Positions 10,461 through 24,695 of a stretch of 41,866 nucleotides of DNA are shown piece after piece. Positions within the stretch are counted from its first letter, which is position 1. Each line of letters opens with the position of its first letter. The notes under the pieces were generated by a model. That model was given only the letters and a program-made list of their open reading frames with translations, was not told where the DNA came from and ran no database searches. The stretch lies in NCBI GenBank assembly GCA_027067575.1, contig JAMOVQ010000089.1:1-41866 (forward strand), written 5' to 3'. This DNA comes from Thermoanaerobaculia bacterium (GTDB lineage: Bacteria > Acidobacteriota > Thermoanaerobaculia > Thermoanaerobaculales > Sulfomarinibacteraceae). The position numbers were made by a program, and so were the translations under genes.

Positions 10461-11240
10461 TCACTCGCCGGGCGGGTTCTCGTGGAGCCAGCGGACGTAC
10501 GCGGTCAGGACCTCGAGCTCCGTCGAGTCGATCCGGTCGCCCCACGCAGGCATGGCGAGCAGCGGGCCCGCGAGCCCGGGCACGGGAACGCGGACCGGCC
10601 GGGAACCGTCACGAATCACGGCCTGGATCCCCCCGTCACGCCCCGTGGCCTTCCGGTACCGCCCGCCGTACCACCCTGGGACGCGGCCCGCAAGGGAGCC
10701 CGGGTTGGCCACCCCGCCCTCGCCCAGGGGGCCGTGACAGCCGAAACAGCCCATGTCCCGTGCCACGTCGTGGCCCGCGGCGAGCTCGGGATCTTCGGGG
10801 ATCCCCTCCAGGCCCGCCAGCACCGCCACGGCGTGCTGTGCCCCGAGCCACTCCTCGTACTCCAGCCGTCCCGTGTACGGCGGCATCGCCTCGGCGAACC
10901 CCGGCACCGCCTCCCGGCCGTTGAAGATCGCATCCCGGATCACCTCCAGGGAGACGGGAGGCGTTCCGTCCGCGTGCCACCGCCACTGACCGTCCGGCCT
11001 ACGGTGGCAGGCGACACAGGCGGCATCCTCGAGCTCGGCGAACCCGTCGAGGAGGAGGTTCCCCTCGTCCCGGTTGACGGCCCAGCGGACGACGGGAACC
11101 GCCAGGACAGCCGCCACGACGAGGATCCCCAGGACCCACGCCGCCCAGTGCACCCCCCGTCCCGTCTTTCCGGACTTCGCCGCCGGCTGTCTTCTCGACG
11201 TCCGCTTCTTCGCCGCCACGTTCACCTCCGGGAGCCTCAT
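10461..11240 (-). CDS. Membrane-anchored diheme cytochrome c
   Basis: N-terminal TM segment and two CXXCH motifs (CVACH, CFGCH); exact start uncertain. Confidence 0.85.
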   Translation of the reverse strand: MRLPEVNVAAKKRTSRRQPAAKSGKTGRGVHWAAWVLGILVVAAVLAVPVVRWAVNRDEGNLLLDGFAELEDAACVACHRRPDGQWRWHADGTPPVSLEVIRDAIFNGREAVPGFAEAMPPYTGRLEYEEWLGAQHAVAVLAGLEGIPEDPELAAGHDVARDMGCFGCHGPLGEGGVANPGSLAGRVPGWYGGRYRKATGRDGGIQAVIRDGSRPVRVPVPGLAGPLLAMPAWGDRIDSTELEVLTAYVRWLHENPPGE

Positions 11241-11418
11241 TCTACATGCATGACGGTCCGCGAAGAACGGCCCGGCGTGGTCAAGACAGTGAACCCTTCC
11301 CGCCTTCCACCCCACTCGCCCATCCACTTAGGGACGGGCGAAGTGATGTCTCGGTTTGCCTCCCACAGACACGGAACCCGGAACCGCCCACGTTCGGGAC
11401 CGTCCCGTCGGCGAAGCA

Positions 11419-11439
11419 CGAGGTAGAGAGTGTCCCTCG
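11419..11439 (+). repeat. GAGAGTGTCCC element copy 1
   Basis: cgagg-tagagagtgtc-cctcg. Confidence 0.5.
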
Positions 11440-11531
11440 CTCTGACCAGCGACGAGCAAAGCGAGGTCCCGGTTGACGATTCAGAGGGCCCCACGCCTCA
11501 ACGAGGGGGACTGTCCGCTCGACCCGGCATG

Positions 11532-11552
11532 AGAAGAGGAGTGTCCCCTTCT
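11532..11552 (+). repeat. GAGTGTCCC element copy 2
   Basis: agaagagg-agtgt-cccc-ttct hairpin (one A/C mismatch). Confidence 0.5.
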
Positions 11553-11598
11553 TCTGCAGGCCCCGTCGAGAGACGAGTCCCTGTGACGCACTCTCGAG

Positions 11599-12966
11599 TC
11601 ATGGGAACATGGGGCGGGCCTCGATCCAGGCGGCATCGTCGGCCGAGCCGTCCACGACGGAGAGCCCCGCCGCCACGCCCCCCGCGTGGACCGTTAGCTC
11701 GACGTACCCCGCCGCGACGTCCCCCGCGCCGAGCGCGTGGGCCACCCGGTTGATCTGCAGGAGGCCGTACGCCGGGACCTCACGGTCCGCCTCGGCGCGG
11801 ACCGTTCCTCCGGCGATGATCCGTATGGTGACCTGGGACGGCATCGGCGCCAGTCCGGCGAGCACGAGGTTCGACCGGAACGCCCCGTGCTCCACAAGCC
11901 CGGGCAGGATCCACGTCTGCTCCAGGTCCAGCGGAGCGATGGTCTGGAGGCCGGGTATGGAGATCCCGAACCTCCGACCCTCGCCGTCGACGGCGTAGTT
12001 CCGGCTGGAGACCTGCACGAACCATCCTGGAACGCCCCCGACGACCAGGGTCCCCTTGACGTTGTCCGTGATGCCGAACGCCGTCTGGAGGACATCGTCC
12101 CACGCGATGGACTCGCCGCCCTCCAGGTCGAACGGAATCGAGGGCGCCCCGTCGAGCGTCCCGCCCTCACGGACGAACCGGACCCACCCGGTGAGCCGGA
12201 ACCCCACCGGATTCGTCAGCGTGAGGTCGGAGACGAACGGCACGCCCGACGCGCCCACGATGTGGCTGGCGACCGGCACGACCTGCCGCGCCCTGGTCCC
12301 GCTGGACTCCAGCACCACCGGCACCGGAACCGCGTCGTCCACGGAGAACGCGAGCAACCGCTCCCCCGCGAGCACGTAGAGCGGGTTGCCGGACCTGAGC
12401 AACGCACTCGAGAGCTCGAAAACCCCGTTCTCCTCCGCGTCGCCGTCCGCCCAGTCACCCTCGGTTAAGCTGCGGTAGGAGGGCCAGTGGCCGGGTCGCA
12501 CGGAAATGAAGTAGCAGGTCTCGCCCGGTTCGAGCCCCCGGAGCGTCACCGTACTGCTCCCGGCCTCGAACCCCTCGACGGTGAACGGCGGGTCCGCCGC
12601 CGCCCTGTCGCCCCCGACGGACAGCACGGCCATCTCGCCGTTCAGGAGATCCATGGCCACCAGGAGGTCGCCCTGACCCACAGGGCTGGAGAGCGCGAGT
12701 TCGAGCTCGGGCACTCTGATCGGCCTGTGGTAGATGTCGTTCCTGAGCGACGACCCGGACCTGTGGAAGTGAACAAACCCGACCATGGCGGCGAACGCCT
12801 CCATCCTCTTCCCCGCCTCCCCGGGGTCCTGCGGGAACGTGTAACCCGAGATCACGACCGACGTGGCGCCCTCGCCGACCGGTGCGATCTCGATCGCCGG
12901 GACCACCGGAACGGCAAGAACGGAGACGCCGAGCGCGCACGACATCGCGGTGAGCCAGTGTTTCAT
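11599..12966 (-). CDS. Secreted hypothetical protein
   Basis: 455-aa ORF with signal peptide (MKHWLTAMSCALGVSVLAVPVVPAIE); C-terminal part resembles repeated 'VASHIVGASGVPFVSDLTLTNP...' modules common in secreted proteins of Acidobacteriota-like genomes. Confidence 0.75.
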   Translation of the reverse strand: MKHWLTAMSCALGVSVLAVPVVPAIEIAPVGEGATSVVISGYTFPQDPGEAGKRMEAFAAMVGFVHFHRSGSSLRNDIYHRPIRVPELELALSSPVGQGDLLVAMDLLNGEMAVLSVGGDRAAADPPFTVEGFEAGSSTVTLRGLEPGETCYFISVRPGHWPSYRSLTEGDWADGDAEENGVFELSSALLRSGNPLYVLAGERLLAFSVDDAVPVPVVLESSGTRARQVVPVASHIVGASGVPFVSDLTLTNPVGFRLTGWVRFVREGGTLDGAPSIPFDLEGGESIAWDDVLQTAFGITDNVKGTLVVGGVPGWFVQVSSRNYAVDGEGRRFGISIPGLQTIAPLDLEQTWILPGLVEHGAFRSNLVLAGLAPMPSQVTIRIIAGGTVRAEADREVPAYGLLQINRVAHALGAGDVAAGYVELTVHAGGVAAGLSVVDGSADDAAWIEARPMFP

Positions 12967-13354
12967 CTCGACCTCCTTGAGTTCGGGACGAGCCTATTCC
13001 CCCGAAGGCGCCGGTGTCAAACCGCGGTGCCGCGTCCCCTGCGGAAGACCTCCTGGACGGACCTCCCCGCCCCGCCACGGGCCACCCGAGGTGAGGCGGC
13101 CGTCAGGGCGTCTCCGGGAGCCCCCCCCGATACCTGGTGCTCGAGCGGACCAACCCGCCGGAAGGCCGTGTCCCGACCGGCCCTCCAGACGGCGGAACGC
13201 ATGGCGGACACGCCGGGCGGTCTCCGCGCACGGCTCTGCTCCCCGGCGGGCCGGGGGGCGCGGGGGCGACCGCGCCGTGAGACCGGCACGGCAACAGGCG
13301 GGCGGCTCGCTCACGTCGAGAAGGAGAGAACGCAGGCGTCCCTCCCTCGAAGGG

Positions 13355-13370
13355 CGGGGAGTGTCCCCCG
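13355..13370 (+). repeat. GAGTGTCCC element copy 3
   Basis: cgggg-agtgtc-ccccg. Confidence 0.5.
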
Positions 13371-13457
13371 GATCCCGGAGAGGGGGGATCAGGAGCGGGT
13401 CTTCCCGGCCGGGACCCCCGAGACGGTGCGGTATGATGGCTCCGTAAGGAGGCAGCC

Positions 13458-13670
13458 ATGGAGATCCCGGGCAAGGTCGCCGTCTACTGTCCGCTGATCG
13501 ATGCCAAGGGCACCGCCGCGAAGCTGATCGCCATCGTGGACGGACACTACCAGCTCGAGACCACGGTCAAGGGCCGGATCCACACCATGTTCCTCCCCGT
13601 CGACCAGACGGCTTTGATCTTCACCGAGCCCGAGCCCGAGCCCGATCCGGAGATGGAGATCGAGCGGTAG
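13458..13670 (+). CDS. Small hypothetical protein (70 aa)
   Basis: MEIPGKVAVYCPLIDAKGTAAKLIAIVDGHYQLETTVKGRIHTMFLPVDQTALIFTEPEPEPDPEMEIER; preceded by aaggaggcagcc RBS. Confidence 0.6.
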   Translation: MEIPGKVAVYCPLIDAKGTAAKLIAIVDGHYQLETTVKGRIHTMFLPVDQTALIFTEPEPEPDPEMEIER

Positions 13671-13765
13671 GGAGGTCAGACCCCGCGGTACGCCCCCACC
13701 GCACGGCGTGACGAACGTGGCCCGCCAATCGGGCGCCGTGGCGGAGAACGTCCTCCCTCGATGAC

Positions 13766-13789
13766 AGAAATAGGGACACTCTCTTTTCT
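13766..13789 (-). repeat. GAGAGTGTCCC element copy 4
   Basis: agaaa-tagggacactctct-tttct (core on minus strand). Confidence 0.5.
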
Positions 13790-13853
13790 CTCCTTGCTGG
13801 CAGCGACGCGAGGCGCACTCCTTCCTCTCCCTCGCAAGCGCGCCTCTTTTTGG

Positions 13854-13890
13854 CCCGCACGAAATAGAGAGTGTCCCTTTCTCGTGCGGG
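13854..13890 (+). repeat. GAGAGTGTCCC element copy 5
   Basis: cccgcacga-aatagagagtgtccctttc-tcgtgcggg, 9-bp perfect arms. Confidence 0.6.
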
Positions 13891-13908
13891 GAGGTGTGCG
13901 AAGCGCGG

Positions 13909-13932
13909 GGAAGAGAAAGAGAGTGTCCCTTC
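13909..13932 (+). repeat. GAGAGTGTCCC element copy 6 (weak arms)
   Basis: gaagagaaagagagtgtcccttc. Confidence 0.4.
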
Positions 13933-13974
13933 GTTGAGTGGGAGGGACCGAGAGGGGCCGGTTCTCGGGAGGGG

Positions 13975-14379
13975 TCAGGTGGTGGGGAAGCCGGCGGTGG
14001 CCAGGATACGGGCGTGGTCGAAGGCGAGGGAGACCCCGCTGAGGTCCCCGAACCAGCGGCAGGCGGCGGCGTCGTCCCCTGCGGACAGTTCGCCGCCGGT
14101 GGGGCGGCAGAGGTAGACCACGCTGACGGTGTGGCCCCGGGGGTCGCGGTTGGGGTCGGAGAAGACGCCGAGGAGCTCCATGATCTCGACCTCGAGCCCC
14201 GTCTCCTCGGCCGCCTCGCGGACACAGGCGTCCTCGCAGCGCTCGCCGTACTCGACGAAACCGCCGGGAAGGGCCCACCTGCCCTCGAACGGCGGACGGC
14301 CCCTTCGGACGAGCACGACGCCCCGCCTGGGGTCGGTGATCACGGCGTCGACGGTCAGCGCGGGGTTCCGGTGCGGCAC
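13975..14379 (-). CDS. Nudix hydrolase
   Basis: Nudix box GGFVEYGERCEDACVREAAEETGLEVEI. Confidence 0.93.
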   Translation of the reverse strand: MPHRNPALTVDAVITDPRRGVVLVRRGRPPFEGRWALPGGFVEYGERCEDACVREAAEETGLEVEIMELLGVFSDPNRDPRGHTVSVVYLCRPTGGELSAGDDAAACRWFGDLSGVSLAFDHARILATAGFPTT

Positions 14380-14389
14380 GGTGGCCTCC

Positions 14390-19172
<4,783 letters not shown>

Positions 19173-20198
19173 ACTGCTCCGCGCGGTCGAGCCGTTCGTA
19201 GGCGCTGCGGCCCTCCTTCAGCGGGATCACCGAGTCCACCACTGGACGCAGTTCCTTCGCCCGGACCGCCTCGACCATCCTCCGCCAGTCCTCCCGCGAG
19301 CCCATGGTGGACCCGATGATCGACAGCTGGTTCCAGAAAACGAGCCGGATTTCCTCGGCGGGGTTGGGGCCGGATGTGGCGCCGCAGGTGACGATCCGGC
19401 CACCCTTGGCTGCTGCCTTGAGCGATTGCATCCAGGTGGCCTCCCCGACGGAATCCACCACGACGTCCACGCCCCGCTTGCCGGTCAGCTTTCGGACCGT
19501 GCGCGCCACCTCATCGTCGGCGGGGATCGCGTCGTGGGCGCCCAGCTCCAGGGCCCGGCGGAGCTTGTCCTTCGAGCGCGAGGTAACGATCACCCGGGCG
19601 CCAGCCATCGTGGCCAGCTCCAGGCACGCCAGGGAGACGCCGCCACCGATCCCGTGGATCAGCACGGTCTCGCCCGGCCCGAGCCCGCCGCGGGCGATCA
19701 GCATCCGCCACGCGGTCAGGAAGGTCAGCGGGAGCGCGGCGGCCTCCTCCCAGGAGAGGTGTCCGGGCTTCGGGGTGATCCCCGCGGCCTGGACCACCAC
19801 GGCCTCGGCGAAGGTACCGTCAGCGTGCTCCCCCAGAATCCCGTACCGGACGCAGAGCGACTGCTCGCCCTTGGCGCAGAACTCGCACCGGCCGCAAGAG
19901 ATCCCCGGGTCGAAGATCACCTCGTCGCCGGGTGCGATCCCATCCACGCCGGGGCCCACGGCGTCCACCACACCGGCGCCGTCGGCCCCGCCGATGTGAG
20001 GCAGTCCGATGGGCACACCGGGCAACCCGCCGAGGACGAACAGATCCAGGTGGTTGAGTGCGGCGGCCATCAGCCGGACCCGCACCTCACCCGGGCCGGG
20101 TTCGGGCAAAGGCCGCTCGCCGTACACGATCCGTTCGGTTCCGCCATGCTCCTCGAAATAGAGTGCCTTCATCGAGAGCGTCCCTCCCTGCAATCGAA

Positions 20199-20220
20199 GC
20201 ACCCCGCGGATGCGGGGTGC
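20199..20220 (-). terminator. Hairpin downstream of the Ig-like protein gene
   Basis: gcaccccgc-ggat-gcggggtgc, 9-bp stem. Confidence 0.5.
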
Positions 20221-20262
20221 CGTGGTCTCACGTCCGGATGACCGGACGGCGGTTGACCGGGC

Positions 20263-22026
20263 TCACCGGCCCTCGTCCGCCTCCATCACCTTGGTGGCAC
20301 CGCCGGGCGCCGCCTTCGTCGCCGTTCCGGAGTTGATGTTGTCCACCAGGAACGTCCGCTGACCGATGGCGGTGCACCCCTTCTGGTGGTTCGATCCGAG
20401 CAGCGAGGGATCGCAGTGATCGATCACACCGGAGTACTGGTCGTGCGTGATGACGATCAGCTCATGCTCGCCGTCCGCAAGCTGCGTCGTGTCGAGGTCG
20501 AAGGCGAAGCCGCTCCATTTCACCCGGGGAGCATACCCTGCGACCCACGGGTAGTTGTCCCACACCTCGGGGCTGTCGAGGCCGTACTCGGCGTTGCCCA
20601 TCCAGCGGCCGTCGACCCAGATCTCGACGCCGTCCGTGCCCGGATCGACGTTGTCGACGATGTGCTCCGGATCGATCGCCCACCCGGTCACCTCGATCGT
20701 GCCCTGGACTCTCTCGTAGACCTCCGGCGTGTAGATGTCGCCGATCGCCGGATAGTCCGTGTCCTCGTTGCAGTCGATGATCACGGGGATCGTGTCGATG
20801 ATCGCCTGATGGCCGCTTCGGTCGCCGGCCCGGATCGAGATGTAGTGAAGGCCCTGGAACCCCGGATTGTTCCACACGGCGAACAGGAGCCAGTTGATGT
20901 CGAGCGCGAAGATGAACTGGCTGTGCTTGGCGTTGGGGACGTCGGAGTAGAGCCGGGCGATGTCCTGCCGGAGCTGGCCGTAGCAGTTGACCTCGAAGCC
21001 ATGACCCGTGAAGTAAGGATCCCAGTACCAGCAGGCTCCGTCGTTCGTGCTGATCAGCGGCTCCCCGTCCACGAGGAGCTCCACCCACGCCACGCCACCA
21101 TCGTCCCCGCTGTCGTCGTTGGCCATGTCCACGTCCAGCACCCAGCCGCGGATGACCTCGACGGCCTGCGGGTCCTCGTACTCGTCGCCCGACCAGCCGC
21201 CACCCTGCCAGCAGCCGGAGGCGTAGAAGGTATGGTCCGGCAGCGGGTACTCGATCCGGCCGAACGGGGCCAGGTTCCGGTCGTTGTTGAACACCTGGAC
21301 GCGCCGCTGGCCGATCAGCCGCGAGGCGCCCTCGTCGTCCCACAGACGGATGCCGATCACGTGGACTCCGTTGGTCAGACGTGCGGTGTTGATGTTGTAG
21401 ATGAACCCCGCGTACTCCGCGGCGTCCACGCCGGGAAACCGGTTGGCGATGTCGGGACGGTGCATGCCCACGACGGCCTCACCGTACGCGCCGCCGTCCA
21501 CCACGACCTCGACCCGCTGGACCGAGCCGTCGTCGAGCGCCCACCCCATGATCGGGTAGACGCCGTTCATCGTCCCGTTCCGCTCGGGGTACTCGAGCTC
21601 TCCGAACGGCGCCTGGTTGACAGAGTCCACCGTGAACGACCGGTGTCCGTAGTCCTCCACGGTCGAGTCGGAGAACGTCACCCTGAGAAAGAGGGTGTGC
21701 ATCCCCGTTCCGACGACGTTCCCCCCGAAGGAGGTCCGGAACCCCGGCTTGACGTCTTGAGTTGCCGCATACCAGGGGTAGGCCTGGAGTACGTCGTACC
21801 GGGCGATGTCGATGTCCGCCGTGGCGACGAACGCGCCATCGACGTACAGATCGATGTTGCTGACGCCACGTTCGTCGAGGATCCAGCCGGAGACTTCGAC
21901 GATACCGCTCACCGTCGCGCCATCGGCCGGCGTGTCCAGCCAGAAGATCGTCTGGGCAAAGGCTCCCGCCGGGACCAGCACCACCGCGGCCAACAGCACA
22001 ACAGCCCTCGTGATCCGACGCATCAT
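20263..22026 (-). CDS. Secreted protein with about four Ig-like repeats
   Basis: Signal peptide MMRRITRAVVLLAAVVLVPAGAFAQ; repeats such as GIVEVSGWILDERGVSNIDLYVDG, GVYPIMGWALDDGSVQRVEVVVDG, GTIEVTGWAIDPEHIVDNVDPGTDGVEIWVDG. Confidence 0.8.
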   Translation of the reverse strand: MMRRITRAVVLLAAVVLVPAGAFAQTIFWLDTPADGATVSGIVEVSGWILDERGVSNIDLYVDGAFVATADIDIARYDVLQAYPWYAATQDVKPGFRTSFGGNVVGTGMHTLFLRVTFSDSTVEDYGHRSFTVDSVNQAPFGELEYPERNGTMNGVYPIMGWALDDGSVQRVEVVVDGGAYGEAVVGMHRPDIANRFPGVDAAEYAGFIYNINTARLTNGVHVIGIRLWDDEGASRLIGQRRVQVFNNDRNLAPFGRIEYPLPDHTFYASGCWQGGGWSGDEYEDPQAVEVIRGWVLDVDMANDDSGDDGGVAWVELLVDGEPLISTNDGACWYWDPYFTGHGFEVNCYGQLRQDIARLYSDVPNAKHSQFIFALDINWLLFAVWNNPGFQGLHYISIRAGDRSGHQAIIDTIPVIIDCNEDTDYPAIGDIYTPEVYERVQGTIEVTGWAIDPEHIVDNVDPGTDGVEIWVDGRWMGNAEYGLDSPEVWDNYPWVAGYAPRVKWSGFAFDLDTTQLADGEHELIVITHDQYSGVIDHCDPSLLGSNHQKGCTAIGQRTFLVDNINSGTATKAAPGGATKVMEADEGR

Positions 22027-22515
22027 TCTACCTCCCAGGGTCACAACCACATCGACCATTGAACTTCTCTCCAAGGCATCTTATACCACCGGCTCGCGGC
22101 CGGTCAAACAGTGTGGGGGAAGGCGCGGAACTGGAGGTGAAAGGAGACCGCCTGGAACGCGGCAGGAAGCGCGGGCGATCTCCGGTCATTATTGAGGCAG
22201 CAACCGGTGCCGGAGATGGTTGGGGACGCCGGGCTGCGTCTTGTGGAACTGTTTGCCTCGAAGAGTGTTACGGATTGCGAAGACGTGCGGGCAGTGTCCT
22301 GCGGGCCGTCGGACCGGTCCACGAAGACGCCTCGCTTCCGCGGCACCTTCGCGCACCGCGGAACCGGTCGTCCCGGCCGGTTCTCTTGGACCGCACCTCG
22401 TGCGGCTGTGACGCGGCGCACACGGCGGCGGGTTTTCGTACGGCGCTCGGGGGTCTTGCCGGGACCTCCGGCTCCTCCGGTGGCGTTCCCTGGCGCTGAC
22501 TCGGGCCGCGGGCGT

Positions 22516-24690
22516 TCAGAACCGTCCGCCGAGCCGCAGGAGGAGGGAACGGCCCGGGGCCGGGACGGCGTGCTCGTCCGCCGTGGGCAGGTACCACCGG
22601 TCCAGGACGTTGGCCAGGCGGATCCGGAGCTCCATCCCGCGCCCGAGGCGGACGCCGCCGCCCACGTCGAGGACCGCCCACCCGCCAGTCTCCCGCTCCG
22701 ACGGTCCCGGCCGGGTCTTCCGCGCCGTGGCCCGGCCCCGCACGAACCACCACCACCGTTCCCCGGCGCTTCCGGCCACCCCCAGCGAGAGACCCGGCGC
22801 CGGGATGTCGTCCACCGGATCCCCGGTGCCCCGGATCTCGCCGTGCTCGCTCCACGCGCCGAGCTCGAGGGCGATCCCGCCCCCGAGGGGAAGGGCGGCC
22901 TCGAGCTCGATCCCCATCAGCTCCGCCTCGTCACGGTTGCGGAAGAAGTAGTTCCCCTCATGCTTGTACCGCTCGATCAGGTCATCGATCCGGTACAGGT
23001 AGCCGGCCAGCGCCACCGACGCCTCGCCGTGCCGCCACCTGAGAACGGCGTCGATCTGGCGGCTCCGCTCCGGATCGAGGTCGGGGTTGCCCGTGATGAA
23101 ACCGCGTCCCGTCTCGCCCCGGTAGAACCGGTCCGACAGCCGTGCGTCGCGGAACCCCGAGGCGACCTGCACGGTGGCGTCGAGACCTGTTCCCAGGGGC
23201 GCCGTGGCGGCCAGGAACCCCGAGAGCGCGCCGTGGGAGACGGTGCGGCCGGAGAAATACCCGCGGCCGCTGGCGGCCCGGACCGCGTCGGCGCGCACTC
23301 CCGCGGAGAGCCGGAACACTCCGGCACGGGACGACAGCCCCGCGTAGAGACCCAGATTCTCCGAGTGCGCCCCTTCCATGGCCATCTCCCGCCAGACTGG
23401 GGTCAGCGTCCCACCCTCCCGCTCGAACCGGGTCGCCACCGAGTCCAGGCCGTACCGCCCCCAGCCGTCCAGCCCCACGACGAGCCGGGTTCGCCCAACC
23501 GCCCGCTCGGCCTCGAACCGGACACCCCAGTCCCGTGCGTCGGTATCGGTCCGGGAACGGGAGGCCACGCCGCCGGCCACCAGCGTGTCCTTGTCCAGCA
23601 CGAGCCGCTCGCTGTCCCAGAACAGTGAGGCCGCCAGCCGGTCCCACGCTCCCGGGCCCGGCCGCTCGTACGCCACCGAGAGCCGGTGAGAGTCCTCTTC
23701 GGGGTACCACCGGCGCTTCGCGCCCGGGTCCGGCCGGGGCTTGCCGATATCGCGCCCGAGGTCGGAGCGCCAGCCGATCCGGAGCACGCCGGCGCCCAGC
23801 TCCCGCTGCCAGGCGAGCCGGAGCCCGGAGCGTTCGGCTCCGCTGTTCGGCACCGTGCCGCGGGGGCTCTCGATGTTCCCAGCATCCCGGTGGTGGACGC
23901 CGAGCAGCCCCGCCCCGCCGGCCACCGGTCCGGACAGCTCGGCGCTGGCGCCGGCCTCCCGGGTGGCCGAGCCGCCGAACAGGGCGAACCGGAGCCCGAA
24001 CGGGGCCCCGGGCTCCGGCATCCGGGAACGCGCCCGGATCACCCCGCCGAAGGCGTCGGAGCCGTACGCCACCGAGCCCGGTCCCCGGACCACCTCGATC
24101 TCGTCCACGGTCTCGGGGTCGAGGAACGTCGCCGAGGGTCCGGCCCGGCGCTCGGCCGTCACCCGTCCCTCGTCGAGCAGTAGCAGCGTCCGTCCCTTGG
24201 GCAGGCCGCGGAGCGCCGGGACCGCCGACGGCCCCGAGCCGGACACGGAGGCGCCGGGGACGCCGTCCACCGCCCCGGCCACCGTCCGGGGCATCCGCCG
24301 TTCCAGGGCGGTCCGGCCGAGTACCGTCGCCTGGGCCCCGGGCGGGACCTCGAGGTCGGGCGGCGAGCCCGAGAGGACCGTGATCGTCTCGCCGAGCGGC
24401 TCCACAGTGACGGTCAGAACCCCCTCGGGCAGCGCGGCCACCGTCACGGGGGCATACACCACGCCGTCGGGGCGGGCCACCACGAGTACGAACGGCGGGT
24501 CGGGGTCCGGCGTGACCCGGAACCGGCCCTCGCCGTCCGCCACCACGGTCCCCTGCCGGTCTGCCACGGTGATCCGGGCTCCGGCCACGGGGTGTCCGGC
24601 CCGATCCACCACGCGTCCCTCGAACGCCCCGGCCGTCAGAGCCGCAAGGCACGCTGCGAGGAACGGACCGGACGTCCGCCAGATCGCCAT
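22516..24690 (-). CDS. TonB-dependent receptor with N-terminal carboxypeptidase-regulatory-like domain
   Basis: Signal peptide, FEGRVVDRAGHPVAGARITV, plug (ETVDEIEVVRGPGSVAYGSDAFGGVI), beta-barrel ending LLLRLGGRF. Confidence 0.93.
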   Translation of the reverse strand: MAIWRTSGPFLAACLAALTAGAFEGRVVDRAGHPVAGARITVADRQGTVVADGEGRFRVTPDPDPPFVLVVARPDGVVYAPVTVAALPEGVLTVTVEPLGETITVLSGSPPDLEVPPGAQATVLGRTALERRMPRTVAGAVDGVPGASVSGSGPSAVPALRGLPKGRTLLLLDEGRVTAERRAGPSATFLDPETVDEIEVVRGPGSVAYGSDAFGGVIRARSRMPEPGAPFGLRFALFGGSATREAGASAELSGPVAGGAGLLGVHHRDAGNIESPRGTVPNSGAERSGLRLAWQRELGAGVLRIGWRSDLGRDIGKPRPDPGAKRRWYPEEDSHRLSVAYERPGPGAWDRLAASLFWDSERLVLDKDTLVAGGVASRSRTDTDARDWGVRFEAERAVGRTRLVVGLDGWGRYGLDSVATRFEREGGTLTPVWREMAMEGAHSENLGLYAGLSSRAGVFRLSAGVRADAVRAASGRGYFSGRTVSHGALSGFLAATAPLGTGLDATVQVASGFRDARLSDRFYRGETGRGFITGNPDLDPERSRQIDAVLRWRHGEASVALAGYLYRIDDLIERYKHEGNYFFRNRDEAELMGIELEAALPLGGGIALELGAWSEHGEIRGTGDPVDDIPAPGLSLGVAGSAGERWWWFVRGRATARKTRPGPSERETGGWAVLDVGGGVRLGRGMELRIRLANVLDRWYLPTADEHAVPAPGRSLLLRLGGRF

Positions 24691-24695
24691 GGCGT

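Noticed and set aside
12994-13314. Possible small CDSs between the 455-aa secreted protein gene and the 70-aa ORF
   Set aside because: R/P/G-rich composition, no RBS or homology-like pattern; treated as intergenic
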